64,000 nucleotides of DNA from positions 2,480,001-2,544,000 of the forward strand of contig JAJTTP010000001.1 in assembly GCA_023313575.1 (NCBI GenBank). Direction: 5' to 3'. The notes beneath the pieces are model-generated. The model saw only the letters and a list, made by a program, of their open reading frames with translations. It did not search any database and was not told the DNA's origin. A program made the position numbers and the translations under genes. The stretch comes from Eutypella sp. D-1 (Eukaryota; Ascomycota; Sordariomycetes; Xylariales; Diatrypaceae). How positions within the stretch are numbered: the stretch's first letter is position 1; each line of letters opens with the position of its first letter. Below are positions 25,506-36,610 of the stretch, piece after piece.

Positions 25506-27790
25506 AGCAGGCCGAGTCCTGGTATAGTCGCGAAAGGGATGGCTAGGTATGGACCGAGAAGAGAAGAGGAAGAGGGCGGGCGTCTAGCTGCGTATATACT
25601 TGCAAGTGTTGTTTGTACGATACAAAAGCGGCGATTCGTTGTTTCCAGGTATTGAAGGTTCTGCAACGCGCTACTTATGGTTCCGAGGTTGTTGTGGGCT
25701 GTTCTTTCTACGACCTTGGTCCACTATTCGGACCGAACCTTTCCCGTGTGAGTCTGGCCTCCAGCTTCCACTAACTACGGGCTAGGAAGAAACTCAATAC
25801 GCATTGATAATAGTGGACCTTAAATTTACGAGGGCATTATGAGACAGGCACGATGAGTATACGTGGAGACGATATTCCGGATGCAACATAAGGAAGTGGC
25901 AAGCAGACCAAGGAATAACTTCAATTTTCACCTACCCGTGGCGATTGCCTCATCGCCTCACCAGTCAGACCTATTCGAGGCTATAGCACGGCTACGGCGC
26001 CGCCACAACGGCTGTGCGGCTCAGAGTATTTGCACTACAGGTTCAAAAACCCCCATAATTCCCGCACAACGTTGAATTAGCTCTGCATAATGGTACAACT
26101 AGTCGAGTGTAGCGTCTTGCCGTGTCGTAAGACGTCTACAAAGTCAAGTCCACATAGTAAACTGAAAGGAGTCGTGCATCCCGTTATTCTCCGCGTACCG
26201 ATTTGCGCTCGAGCTATGATCGTAGCACGAGACCCTTCTTGCATCGAGTAGACGGCATGACATGGTTGTTAATAGGCAGTCTCCTGCCTCAACGTCGCTC
26301 GGTGTGGAAAATGATTTTAAAACGTAAAAATATCTTGTTATTAACTACCTACCTAACTAAGTAAGTAGTTGTAGCCGGACTTACGATTAACCTTGCCCAG
26401 ATGCGGGTATGAAGAGCTTTGATACTTACGTATGGTGTCTAGGCATTCCTGTTCGGTGTATAAAAAGTTTTTTCTTCTTTTCTTTTAGCCCCTATCCCAC
26501 CAGCTTTGTCAGCTGGTGGCCGGCTGGTATTTACTGTTGTGGCAACCACCACTGCGGACCCCAGGGACCGCGGTCGTGCCTGCTGCCAGTTAACATTCTA
26601 TCTTTACTTGTTTCTATTCTTGCTTTCGTGATCCCTATAAAGTTGGGCAAGTTTATATATATATATATGTATATATGTATATATTACGGCTTCAGCATTC
26701 TATCTGCGGGTTAAATATGTATGTGATAGGGCATGCATGCATGATGGGATTTTAGAAGTGTATGTATGTGCTAACTTCTCTCCAAGCTAAATATATGACT
26801 GGACCAATCATACGCCCGGATAACTCCAACCCGCGTCTATTTTGAGAAGCCAAGAATCATATACACCAATCAAATTTCTTTCTTCATCCCCATCTGGGAC
26901 TAACTTGGAACCGCTCTGCCTTTTGAGCCTCTAAAATTCACCCGTCAACCCCCTGTAGACCTACTGAAAAGCCTCCGGCGATTCGCTTTCACGACATCTA
27001 CAACCTCTCGTTTCCTGCGCTGTCGATCGACCCAAGACATGCACCGCCTGGACCCGACACGATCTATCCGAATGTTTTCTGCCTGTGGAAATGTTTCGAT
27101 GGTCGAAGATTGTCCGCATATTTCCGTGAGCTTATTTGTTTTTCCTGGGCTCAGCTTGTCCAGTCGAAGCTCGCCAATGCTACCATACCATTAGGACCGG
27201 CCCACCCGTCCGCGTTTGCTGGTTATTTCGTTGGACCAGGAGCGCCGCGATCTTCCTGGTGAAGATGCTGAGATGTCTGTCTGCTGTTCATGCGGCCTGG
27301 CCTAGATGCGAGTGAAGCACAATGGCCGAACAAAGCGGGGACAAAGGTGTCCATAGATCGGATATGATGGCATAGGTAGGGCAGCCTAAATCGCGTTGTT
27401 GGTCGCGTCAGGCTTTGAGACGATCGCCTTTGTTCTATATACCTTTGCCATAGGTGATACAACTCCACAACGAACGACTCTCATTGTCTGTTTATGACTG
27501 TTCTACTGCTATTTCTCCAGCATATTTCCCTGTTCTCGCTTATTTAGAGTGCCAGTTGCATTTCATATAACATATCTTTTTATTCATTTTCTCTTCTTTG
27601 CCACAAATACTTACTATCCTCTTCTTTCTCGAGACCTAAGATTTTCCACCACTTTACCGTTTTGATACCGGTATCACGTTACTTACCCAACTTCGACTGG
27701 TTACAATTGAAGCCTCTTTTCTCCCTGACGGGGCTCACGATTTTACCGAACAGAAACACGCACAACTGCAGTACATTAGCAGAGAAAGCC
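25506..27790. promoter_or_regulatory. Divergent intergenic region (permease / cysteine-rich protein)
   Basis: The permease and the cysteine-rich protein point away from each other, so this 2.3-kb interval should hold both promoters. It contains a TA/TATG microsatellite at about 26653-26695 and pyrimidine-rich sequence just before 27791 that looks like a leader. I cannot place individual factor sites and see no gene. Confidence 0.45.
26653..26695. repeat. TA / TATG microsatellite
   Basis: An alternating TATATA tract with interspersed ATGTATATATG units covers about 43 bases. It is a simple repeat with no assigned role. Confidence 0.8.
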
Positions 27791-29014
27791 ATGGTACACA
27801 TGCAACGCCCTTGGCGGGTTTTGCTTCTCGGCGCACTACTCGCGCCTACCTCAGCCATATATATCCGATCCGACCTGGTGTTCGCGAGGGATGATGTATG
27901 TGGTGGAGTCAAAGGCCTGTCCCGCTGTGCGCAAGCAGGCCTACCAGACAACTTCTGCTGCAACGAGGACACTAACTGCATACCACTGGCCGGCGACACG
28001 ACCGTACTGTGTTGTCCAAAGGATAGCGACTGTGATAGCATCAACCCTATCGTCTGCGACCTCAGCCTACAAGACGCCTCCAAAAACCCCAACGCGGCGA
28101 TAAAGACGACCGTGCTCGGAGGAAAGCTGGAGGCTTGTGGCTCGCTGTGCTGTCCATATGGTTATTCTTGTGCGGACGACTCGTGCGTGATGGATCAGGA
28201 CCAGAGCAAGAAGCCCAAGGGAGCACCCAAGGACGCACCTACTCCATCAACGACACGAAGCCCGAAGACATCAGCATCAGCGTCGGCATCGGGGTCAGCA
28301 TCGGGGTCAGCATCGACGTCGTTGTCGAGTGAACCTACAGAAACGTCGACGGAGGGCGATGTTGTCGTCACCAAGACGCCCTCTACGGAGGAGCACCCTG
28401 CTGACAAGTTTCCAACTGGGACCGTAGTTGGCGCCGCTGTGGGCGGCGTCGCCGGGGTCATCGCCTTGACCCTACTGATCATGCTATTCCGGCATCGGCG
28501 GCGGCAGGCGGACAAAAAGCGGCACGACTCGACGTCGTCATTTGGTAACATCATCAGCGCGCCACAGCCTATCAGCGGTTTCGCAAACCAGCGGCAGGAC
28601 TTTCTGGCAAAGGCAACAACGTCGAGCGTGGCCACGACACCCACGCAGGCGCAGGAGCGCTTCGGAAGCAGTTCGCCTTTCTCGCAACACTACCCCCAAC
28701 AGCCGTACTCGCGATTTGACGCGGGTGAGCTGACGGTCCCGTCCCCGCGGAGCCACCACCCTTCGGCCGAAATCGGGGGGCTCGGGCTTCGGAACCTCAC
28801 CAACGGTCGCTTCTCCTTAGGCCCCGTGACGCCGCGCATCAGAAGGCAGCACAGCGCCGGCAGCGAGAGTATTAACATTTTCGCTGACCCCTCCACGGTC
28901 GGTAGCAGCCCAGGGGCGCGTAGGGACACATCTTATACAACTTGGACTACCATCATGGCAGATAGCGAGCCGACGCCCCGGTTGCCGGACAGCCCAACGT
29001 CACGGCGAAGATAG
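27791..29014 (+). CDS. Secreted, cysteine-rich, single-pass membrane protein (sensor-like)
   Basis: No enzyme family is recognised; the architecture is clear. The 407 residues start with a signal peptide (about 1-22, hydrophobic core LLLGALLAP). A cysteine-rich ectodomain follows (14 Cys between 37 and 132, including CC pairs at 56/57, 74/75 and 120/121). Next come a Ser/Thr/Ala/Gly-rich stalk with SASASASGSASGSAS (about 161-176), one transmembrane helix (about 211-233) followed by a basic stop (RHRRR), and a cytosolic tail of about 170 residues ending in SPTSRRR. This resembles the layout of fungal wall-stress sensors or wall-anchored receptors (Mid2/WSC-like), but the cysteine pattern is not a WSC domain I can confirm. 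It converges on the galactose oxidase gene. The start is the first ATG; Met4 is equally possible. Confidence 0.8.
   Translation: MVHMQRPWRVLLLGALLAPTSAIYIRSDLVFARDDVCGGVKGLSRCAQAGLPDNFCCNEDTNCIPLAGDTTVLCCPKDSDCDSINPIVCDLSLQDASKNPNAAIKTTVLGGKLEACGSLCCPYGYSCADDSCVMDQDQSKKPKGAPKDAPTPSTTRSPKTSASASASGSASGSASTSLSSEPTETSTEGDVVVTKTPSTEEHPADKFPTGTVVGAAVGGVAGVIALTLLIMLFRHRRRQADKKRHDSTSSFGNIISAPQPISGFANQRQDFLAKATTSSVATTPTQAQERFGSSSPFSQHYPQQPYSRFDAGELTVPSPRSHHPSAEIGGLGLRNLTNGRFSLGPVTPRIRRQHSAGSESINIFADPSTVGSSPGARRDTSYTTWTTIMADSEPTPRLPDSPTSRRR
28262..28322 (+). repeat. In-frame TCAGCATCGGGG-type tandem repeat
   Basis: Short near-identical units of TCAGCATCGG(GG) encode the alternating Ser-Ala/Ser-Gly stalk of the membrane protein. 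The repeat could vary in length between strains without a frameshift because the units are multiples of three. Confidence 0.7.
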
Positions 29015-29699
29015 GTAGCTGGGAATGCTACCTGCTTCCTCTCCATCTGCTCTCGCTCGTCCTCGCCCCGCACTTCCCTCTCCTTCCTCTCGCGAGCCTA
29101 TACCAGCGCGCCTCCTTTCGAGTCGAGCAACGCGACGTTCATCGTCCTTCTACTGAATTAATTAAGCGATATGATACCACTAAAGCATTTGGGACCGGTG
29201 TCTGGCGTTTTATCTGAGATTCCCGTGGACATAGATATTTGGGGATTTACTGATGAATCTTGTTTCTTCTCTCTTCTCCTGTCCATAGTTGCATACATAC
29301 ATGTCGCCTGCATCAGGCACCTAATGTCCATACTAGTTTCCCAAATGCGTCTGTATTGTGAAGGTTGACTATGCGATAAGTCTCGGGACCCCGATCCATT
29401 GTTTATGTAGATCAAGTTATATGTAACGCCATATCGGCAAATTGAATTATATGAGTATTAGCTAGAATGTACATGACCTCTTGGCGCTTCCAAGTTATTC
29501 AATATGAACTTTGGGCAAGATTAGAGCCCAGATTATCGCCGGGAAGTTGATTCTCACGGACAAAGCGGATCTGCAGTAAACTAAACTATTTAATGACTTC
29601 GTATAATTAAGCCCAAGTAATTACCCTCCTACACGTTTAAGAAAAGAAAGGTGGTAGAAAATCTTATCAGTCATGCAAGTCAATATTGGACCTGCTTCA
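29015..29699. other. Convergent 3' flank
   Basis: This 685-bp gap lies between the stop codons of two converging genes and presumably holds both 3' UTRs and poly(A) sites. It is AT-rich at the right side (about 29400-29680). No coding exon seen. Confidence 0.6.
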
Positions 29700-32067
29700 T
29701 CACGGTAAGAGGATCCGGATCGTGGTAGCGACGCTCGGCACGCCCGCCCCGTCGATAGCGAACAGCATCCAGTACCCAGGCAGGAGGACACCTGGGTCGC
29801 CTGGCAGCGTCAGTTTGTACCTACGGGCATCGGATCCCCCGACCGGCGTCGCGTCGAGCGGCACGCGCCGCTGGTCCGTGTTGACGGTGTGTGTGACAGA
29901 GCCGTAGCGGACGAGTGCAAAAGCATCGACGCGGTCGGCCGTGGTCACCTCGAGCGCAGCGCCCGGTTTCACCGCCGTCGCGGACACGGACGAGATCTTG
30001 GGTCGCGCCGCCCTCGACCCCGCCCCGTCGAACAGGTACGGCGGCACAAACACCTGCGCATCCAGGTGGTTCTGCGGACATCCGGTCCCGCAGAGTCCGC
30101 CACCCCCCGCCAGCACCGTGGCGTCCGGTAGCAGTAGCGCGAACGAGTGGTAGGTGCGTGGAACGGCAATGGGGGCGAGCGCCTTCCAAGTCCCGGAAGA
30201 CGGATCGAACAACTCCGCGGGCAGAGCCGGCGTCGTGTCCGTGAACGGCACCGCGTACGCCTGCCCGCCCACCACGAGCACCGTGCCGTCGGGGAGCACG
30301 ACGGCGCTGCCAAAGGCGCGCGCGTGCGCCATGGAAGGAAGTTTCGTCACACTCGGCTGCTGGCCGGGGCCATCGTCGCCCAGCTGAATCTGGTACGCGT
30401 CCCGTGTCGCGGAGGATTGTTCGTAGTCCGGAGAGCCACCCGCCGTTAGAATGAGACCCCGTGTAGCGTCGTACATGGCTGCCACGCCGCACATGGAATC
30501 GGCGGCGTCGGCGCGGCGGCCTGCGGATGTCACGGACCCAGTCCCCTCAAGGCCGTACCAGTTCATGTTGCGGCTAGGCCCTGCGTGGAAAACAGAGTTC
30601 TGCCTCCAGGCGAACAGCCAGGCGTGGTTGTCTGAACGGTAAATACCCCCTTTGTCGGCCGTCAGCATGGGTGCTGTTTTACAGCCGGTCGTATTAGTCC
30701 AGGTCCCTTCGTCGAGGCTGCCGGGCTCGTACACCTCGCCGTCTTTCTGGAACCGGCCCCCACTCCACGAGCCCCCGATCGTGAAAACTCTCCCATCCGA
30801 GACCGTCGTCGATGATTGGTACCCACGCCCTATGTTCATCTGCGGACCCGTCGCCCACGAGTTTGTGGTAGGATTGTAGATCGAGGTTTTCTTGTTGTCA
30901 TTACCTCCTGTCACCACAATACGACCCTGTGCATCGAGAGATATCCCAGGACACTATAGATAGCCAGTGTTAACTAATTTTCTTTCATTTTCGTACAATA
31001 ATGTGTTTGTTGTTTTCAAAATGCCGTTACTACTCCTTCAGAGGTTAAGGGTGGCATCTTATGTAAAGACCCAAGGGTAAGGTTGGGGGACAACTCCCCG
31101 AAAAGGTTTCAGGGGCTGAAAGAATGGCATTTAAAAGAGAGGTATTCATGGAGAACTCACAAACATATCGTGCTTGGTATTCGACACTGCATTCTGGCTC
31201 ACGGCCTGTGTACTCGGATTCCACACGACAGTCTGAGTTAAGCCGGTACCACCGGAGAAAAGATCAGGGCGGTAAGCGGACCAAAGGATAACGGTCCCCT
31301 CGCCAACGAGGGCAGCGGCGGCTGGGACGATGGGCATATCGAGGGTCATCTCCCAGCGGCCAGCGGTGGCGGGGGGCGGGGGTCTGAATGCCGCGGCGTC
31401 GAGGGCCGGGTCCGGGCTGTAGACATTGAGCTCGGCGACGCTGGAGTACTGGTCGCCGCGGCCCTGGGCCTCACTCTGCACCGCCAGCCGCACGTACCGC
31501 GCAGTGGCGTTGGAGAAGAACGTCCGCTTCGTCGTCGCGTCGTTCAGGTACGTCCCGAACGCCACCTGCGTCCACGTCTCGCCGTCCGCACTCAGCGAGA
31601 CCGTGTGCTGCCCGATGTTCCCGTTCGAGCCGCTCCCCTGCCGCGGCTGGTACGAGACGCCGTTCACGACATAGCTCTTCTTCACTGCGGGAAACGATGT
31701 TAATAGGAGAGACAGGGAACTTCGATATATTGGGCTAGAAATCTTGCTACTTCAGGGAGCAAACCCCGGAATGCCCGGAAACCTTGTATAATGATAGAGA
31801 TTACATGAAGAACAAGAACCTACTGTCAAGCTGAATGTAGTGAGGCAGTGGTGCAATTTCCGGGGTGTACCGAGTGTGCCATATCGTGGAGCTGTTACTG
31901 TCGAGGACTTTCTCAGGCTCGTTGCCCACCTGGAAGCTATCGGCGGTTACCGTCCACCCCGTCCGGGGTATAGGGGTTGCCCATGGGAACGACTGAGCGG
32001 AAGCCGTAGCAGAGAAAGCGAGAGCATGAACACACGCGAGCCCAAGGGCCCGAATATTGTAGAACAT
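29700..32067 (-). CDS. Galactose oxidase (AA5_2 copper radical oxidase) with F5/8C-type domain
   Basis: A secreted copper enzyme oxidising the C6 hydroxyl of galactosides (or related primary alcohols) to the aldehyde, making H2O2. There are three exons: 31824-32067, 31161-31684 and 29700-30953 (introns 139 and 207 bp), giving 673 residues. It has a signal peptide (about 1-24), an F5/8C carbohydrate-binding-like domain (about 30-165), a seven-bladed Kelch-type propeller (about 175-560) and a C-terminal E-set domain. Compared from memory with Fusarium galactose oxidase (mature numbering), the whole active site is present: Cys257 and Tyr301 (thioether pair Cys228-Tyr272), Trp319 (Trp290), Tyr524 and His525 (Tyr495/His496), His611 (His581). 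The sugar contacts also remain: Phe224 (194), Arg362 (330), Phe493 (464). The Trp over the radical site favours galactose oxidase over the aliphatic-alcohol-oxidase branch. No obvious propeptide was identified. Confidence 0.93.
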
Positions 32068-34457
32068 ATTGCCGGGCTCTCAATGAATCTTGAGGATGAA
32101 GTTATGATTCTATGACGGGGATAATTCATAGCGAAGAAGAGCAGAAGCAACACGAGCTTCCTCTTGCCTACTTCTTATACGAAAAACCACCCATCCACTA
32201 GGTGTAAGTGTCCGAAATTGGGATTAGCGCTCTCGACGGCGGCATGCTCGACACCACCCAGGCATTGCAGTGGCGTATTATTTTACACTGCGGAAATTAG
32301 TAGGCACAACGGGTATCAGCGAAAGTCATCCAGCCGTCTTGTGTCTGGAGGAGTAGTATCAAGGCAACTGCACACTATCTTCTGTGAGCGGCTTTGTTCA
32401 ATCCTACGCTAATAATGTGATATTGAGTTCAAATCACGGATTTCAGCACAATAAATATTCTGACTCTTCGGATTAGGTTCCCGTTTATATGCGCTACCGA
32501 TTCGGACACTTCGCAGACAGCCACGAGGAAAAGATAGGGGAACGGCCAAGATCCTCATACTTCCCATACAGACGCACATCGTCAGCCCGCAGAGCACTAG
32601 CGGAAGCATCGACCGAAGTTTCCATCTCAAGATGCTGACCCGCATATGAGAGGCGTAGAGCTGTATCTCGGGTTTGACAACATCTGCTAGCACCACATGT
32701 ACATACCCATGAGGGTAGCTAGGGCCGTTGGCTAGCTAGAAGCAATCAGAACCTTGCTCGTGGGGGGCGTTGGTCGGTAGGGTTGGTGAGACCGCACCTG
32801 TTGAAAGGATGCAGGCACATATATGGCCCCGTGACCAGTCCATTGGCCAGGGTAGGCAAGCCACACCCGCTTGGCGGGCCGCACGGCGTGTGTGTAGGGC
32901 TCAGGCGCTCAGCTGAAGGATGTTCGCGGGACAGGAACGGGATCGGCATCAGCTATGCTGGTTCTGTGACCTCTGGTAGGCCCTTCAGCTCAGCCCACGG
33001 CATCTGCCCCTTATAAAAGAGGCTAAAAGAGGAGCTCATGTTCGTATCACTTGAAAAGCGGTTGGAATATCAGGACGGATATCACGATGATCTACACATT
33101 GCCGAGATAAAATCTTCTAGATATTCGCCGACCGCTACACCAAGTAGGATAAGCTCGGAAATGAAGAGAGATGGTCGAAAAGGAGGTATGATGTAGGTAG
33201 GCAGGCAGGTCAGCTTACGTCGCATTGTCCTTCCGAGCAGTGGTTCTGGACATGGAATCCGTATCACGACGAGAGATCTAGGCACGGATGGATGTCATGG
33301 GCCTGCTGTCCCGGGACCAATCACGCGGCAGCCCCTGACTTCAGCCAACCGCATCTTGCAGAATTGCTACCCCTTGCGGTCTGACTACATTCCCTCAATC
33401 CCGCGGGGGTGGCCCAACTCAAGGGCTTCACTTCATTCCGAGACGCTCAACTGCACCTTTTGCGTATTCCGTTAATATAATGCGCCTGTGCCGGTCACTG
33501 TCGATCTAAAAGTGATAGCGTATAGTATAGGTAGAAAAGAGAGATCTTATGAATAGCTGGACAGCGTAGCTGACCGCGTCTTGCTAAGCGAACCCCCCCC
33601 CCCCCTTCCGCCTCTTCTCTTTGTTCGGGGAAGAGGAGGAGGGGTAGTTATCAGTGGAAACCATAAGCCGTACTCGCAGAGCATCAAGTGTGACAGAAAA
33701 GGGTACTGCCCTTGGTGGTCTGACTGGTGTTTAAATGGGTGTATAAGCTTGATCTCGTTTGACTCTAGGTCCTAGCCACTCTCCTATGGTGACAAGATCA
33801 GTGCAGTTTGTCTATTGCGTGGGTACCTCCCATGGTCAGGTAGTATGGTCAGTCTGGTAATAATCACCAAGTAGCATAAAGTTCTATCAGTTGGACAGAG
33901 TCCGACAGAAAATGATCGGAATCTCGAACTGCCCCTCCTCTCAAACCACGAGCATCGCGCCCATGAACACACTCTCTTTCAGATTCAAGTCTCTTTTCAA
34001 TATCAGCTTTGTTTTTCACATATATGATCAGTATTCACCGAACCAGCAAGCCTATCATTTCCTCAAAATCAAAAAGGAATGTTGGGCGGCATTGTTTTAA
34101 CAGCGGCAAGATATATGACCCTGCTTCTCCTAACATACGCAGGATAATAGCCCCCATCAAGACTCAATAGCCCACAGAGTAACTGAAACATGGTATAGGT
34201 CTTGGTACTCTGGACCTGCCGCATCTTGCTTCAAAACATCCACCTGAAAACATAGGAGAGAATCACAGTAAGGATGGCGTGTATATAACCGATGACTATC
34301 CAATTAAGCTTCCCTTGTAGAACCATAGCTAACTTAACGAGCTTGGTCCGGTGCTCCGCCATGGACCAGACGGGCTCATTTTGAATACAATGTTTGTCCG
34401 CCTTGCAAGGCAAGTCCCCAAGCTTTCAGGCTAGAGATGGGATGCGGCATTGACTAT
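32068..34457. other. Intergenic region upstream of galactose oxidase
   Basis: This 2.4-kb region should contain the galactose oxidase promoter near 32070-32500. A C run of about 13 bases lies at 33593-33605. A short hydrophobic minus-strand frame (34231-34413) is present but unsupported. I see no intact gene. Confidence 0.5.
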
Positions 34458-34983
34458 ATAAGATCATCTATTTGAATGATCGAGTCTCTAAGTAGGCGGT
34501 TCGCTGTGGTGCGAACAGGAGGCATCCTCCAAGCAGGCCGGCCGGCGATCCCTTCATTGCCGATAACCAGATCATAGCACTAGGTCCTCATGTTGGCGTG
34601 AACATCTACGCCCTGCATCACAACGAGCGGTACTTCCCAGCACCACCCTTCACGTACTCAACCAGAGGGTTAGGTCCTTCCGGAGACATCGGCCGGCAGG
34701 AAAAGGGCCGCGCAAGACGATTTCACGGCTTTCTTGCTCGGCCCTCGCTCTTGCCTGGGCAAGTCCATAGGCTACCTTGATATGAGCCTGGTCCTTGCGA
34801 AGCTCATCTGGTAATTCGACTTTGCGGCCGCGCCAGGCCAGTTGGGGAATATTGATTCCAGGAGACGCCCAACGCCTCAGAGCCTCCATCCATAAGTACG
34901 AGCTGCATACCGTTTTTATGTCGAGCCATGATGGGCCGTACCTGACATTGAAAGTGCGAGGAGGCGCATATAAAGAACTTTGA
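34458..34983 (+). pseudogene. Decayed cytochrome P450, C-terminal part only
   Basis: Reading across frames recovers a continuous P450 C-terminus in the right order. A helix-K-like stretch ends ESL near 34482-34490. GGSLWCEQEASSKQAG follows at 34495-34542, then GDPFIADNQI and VGVNIYALHHNERYFP (34544 onward), a PERW-like region, the heme-cysteine loop FLLGPRSCLG (34730-34760), GYLDMSLVLAKLIW, and SSHDGPYLTLK near the end, with a stop at 34981-34983. The frame changes by +1 near 34543, again at 34736 inside the heme loop, and once more between about 34860 and 34890. A TAA interrupts at 34812-34814. The ExxR arginine is lost, and no I-helix or N-terminus is visible upstream. The heme loop FxxGxRxCxG is otherwise perfect, so decay is moderately recent. 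The style is that of fungal secondary-metabolism P450s. Confidence 0.8.
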
Positions 34984-35510
34984 GCCTATTTAAGAATGAT
35001 ATTCAAGGAAGACGGGTTGGATTACTTTTATCGGTCGGCAGTCTCCTATTTTTCCCCTTGTAAATAAATCAAGTCACATTTCGCGCACCTATGTATGTAA
35101 CCAACTCTGGAGACTTTCATTTGACCCATTCAAGATCCTAGGACGGTACGCGCCAGGGGGGTGGGAGCGGGTTTACCCCTATATAACGCCTGTTCGTGAT
35201 GCCCTTGCTCGGCTAGTTGGCCATACGTACCATTATCCTAGCCATGGAACGAGTCCACCAGGTACAGAGTTAGGCTTCCTCCACTTCCCATCCTAACTTG
35301 AAGACACCGGCCGTGGTAATCGTGCACGCATCACCCATATATCGAAAAAAAAAAAGAAGAAACCCCCCCAAAACCAGAAAGAAACCAGCGCCCTCACACA
35401 CCCCCACGTGCTTTTCATACATTTTTCTCCGAAGCCTCCCCGTTTCGCCCGCCCGATGTTTCTCCCATTATCCTACTAGAATATAACCGCTCTCGAATGC
35501 AGGAAGCCGC
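34984..35510. other. Intergenic region between P450 relic and SHR3
   Basis: This is 527 bp with an A-rich tract at 35345-35360 and pyrimidine-rich DNA close to the SHR3 stop codon, most likely its 3' UTR. No gene seen. Confidence 0.6.
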
Positions 35511-36268
35511 CTACTGCTTCTTCTTGCTGGACTTCTCCTTCTCCATCTCAGCCTTGTCGACCTTGGCGGCCTCCTCCCTATCCTTGCGCTCGGCGTACCA
35601 CTGGCCGGCCTGGAGGACAAGGATGCCGACGAGGACGAGGGCCAGGATGGTGTTGCTGGCGGAGAGGACTTTGAGGCTGTCCTCGCGGCCGAGGACGACT
35701 TCGCCGCCGGTGGAGCCGGAGGCGCGGGCCTCGTCACGGGCGCGCACGGCGTCGCGGTAGTCGTCGGAGTTCCAGTAGTCTACGGTGACCATGCGCAAGC
35801 CCTTGACGATGTTGGCGACGTAGACGCCGACGCCGATGAGGTACATGAGCAGGGAGGCGCCGTCGAAGAGCATGTTGGCCTCGCTCGGGCGGAACAGCTT
35901 GATGAAGAAGCCGAGGAAGCCCATCGCGATCATGATGTTGAGCACGCGGCCGATCAGCGGGGGGCTCCCGTGCACGAACTTGAGATGCGTCGACAGCTCG
36001 TCCAGGTAGGTAGGCGGCAAGGGGTCGCTAGTCCAGAGCAGCGGGTAGTCGTAGGGGAACATGGCGAAGAGAATCCCGAGGAAGAAGAAGACGGCTGCGG
36101 GTCGTGTGAAAGAAGGTCATAGTTAGCCTGGCTGTGCCGTGCCGCGTTTAAAAAAAAAAGGTAGGGCTACTACTTACGACCTATGATCATGAATGTAGCG
36201 AAGGAGCTCGACCCGCGGTAATCCTTAGACCGCGTGGTCTTGGACCAGTCTACCCACTTGTCCGCCAT
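35511..36268 (-). CDS. SHR3: Shr3-type ER chaperone for amino acid permeases
   Basis: An ER membrane chaperone that helps polytopic amino acid permeases fold and enter COPII vesicles (established for yeast Shr3). Two exons, 36178-36268 and 35511-36094, around an 83-bp intron give 224 residues, close to the yeast length of 210. The first exon is short and hydrophilic (MADKWVDWSK), leading into a membrane segment. The splice restores GPVFFFLGILFAMFPYDYPLLW, the family's first helix and its hallmark. Further helices lie at about residues 85-105, 115-135 and 180-200. The tail is highly charged and ends KKKQ, fitting a dilysine ER-retrieval signal. The yeast clients are APC/YAT permeases, whereas the permease gene 10 kb away is AAAP type, so a partner role is not implied. 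Confidence 0.88.
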
Positions 36269-36571
36269 ATTGTTTCTATCTACCTAGGAACAAGGAAATC
36301 GTTCGGGTTGCCTTGCGTAGCCCGGACAAGAGTAGTCTGGGTATATAGTCTGGTATAGTGCGGCGCGATGCGGTGCAGTGTAGTGCGATGAGAAAGCGAC
36401 GCAATGCGATGCGACGTGACGGAGGGACAATTGAAAAAAAAAAGCCGTCGACGATGAGGGGAGGAGAGGGGTAGATAGGATAGGATAGACAAAATGCGAT
36501 ACGATATGATACAGTAATAGTAATACGGGTAACTTTAGCGTAGCGTTAAAATAGATAGGAATAAGAACACC

Positions 36572-36610
36572 GGGTGCGTGCGCTGGGTGCGTGCGCTGGG
36601 TGCGTGCGTA
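36572..36610. repeat. Three tandem copies of a 13-bp unit
   Basis: The unit GGGTGCGTGCGCT occurs three times end to end (36572-36584, 36585-36597, 36598-36610), the last copy ending in A. It lies about 300 bp upstream of the SHR3 start codon, so it could belong to its promoter. Confidence 0.9.

Noticed and set aside
17572..32067. Typical secondary-metabolite gene cluster
   Set aside because: No polyketide synthase, non-ribosomal peptide synthetase, terpene cyclase or cluster regulator is present; only accessory-type enzymes and transporters.
34231..34413. Minus-strand ORF with a hydrophobic helix (IGYIHAILTVILSYVF)
   Set aside because: It resembles a membrane anchor, but it is on the opposite strand to the P450 relic, very short and has no supporting context.
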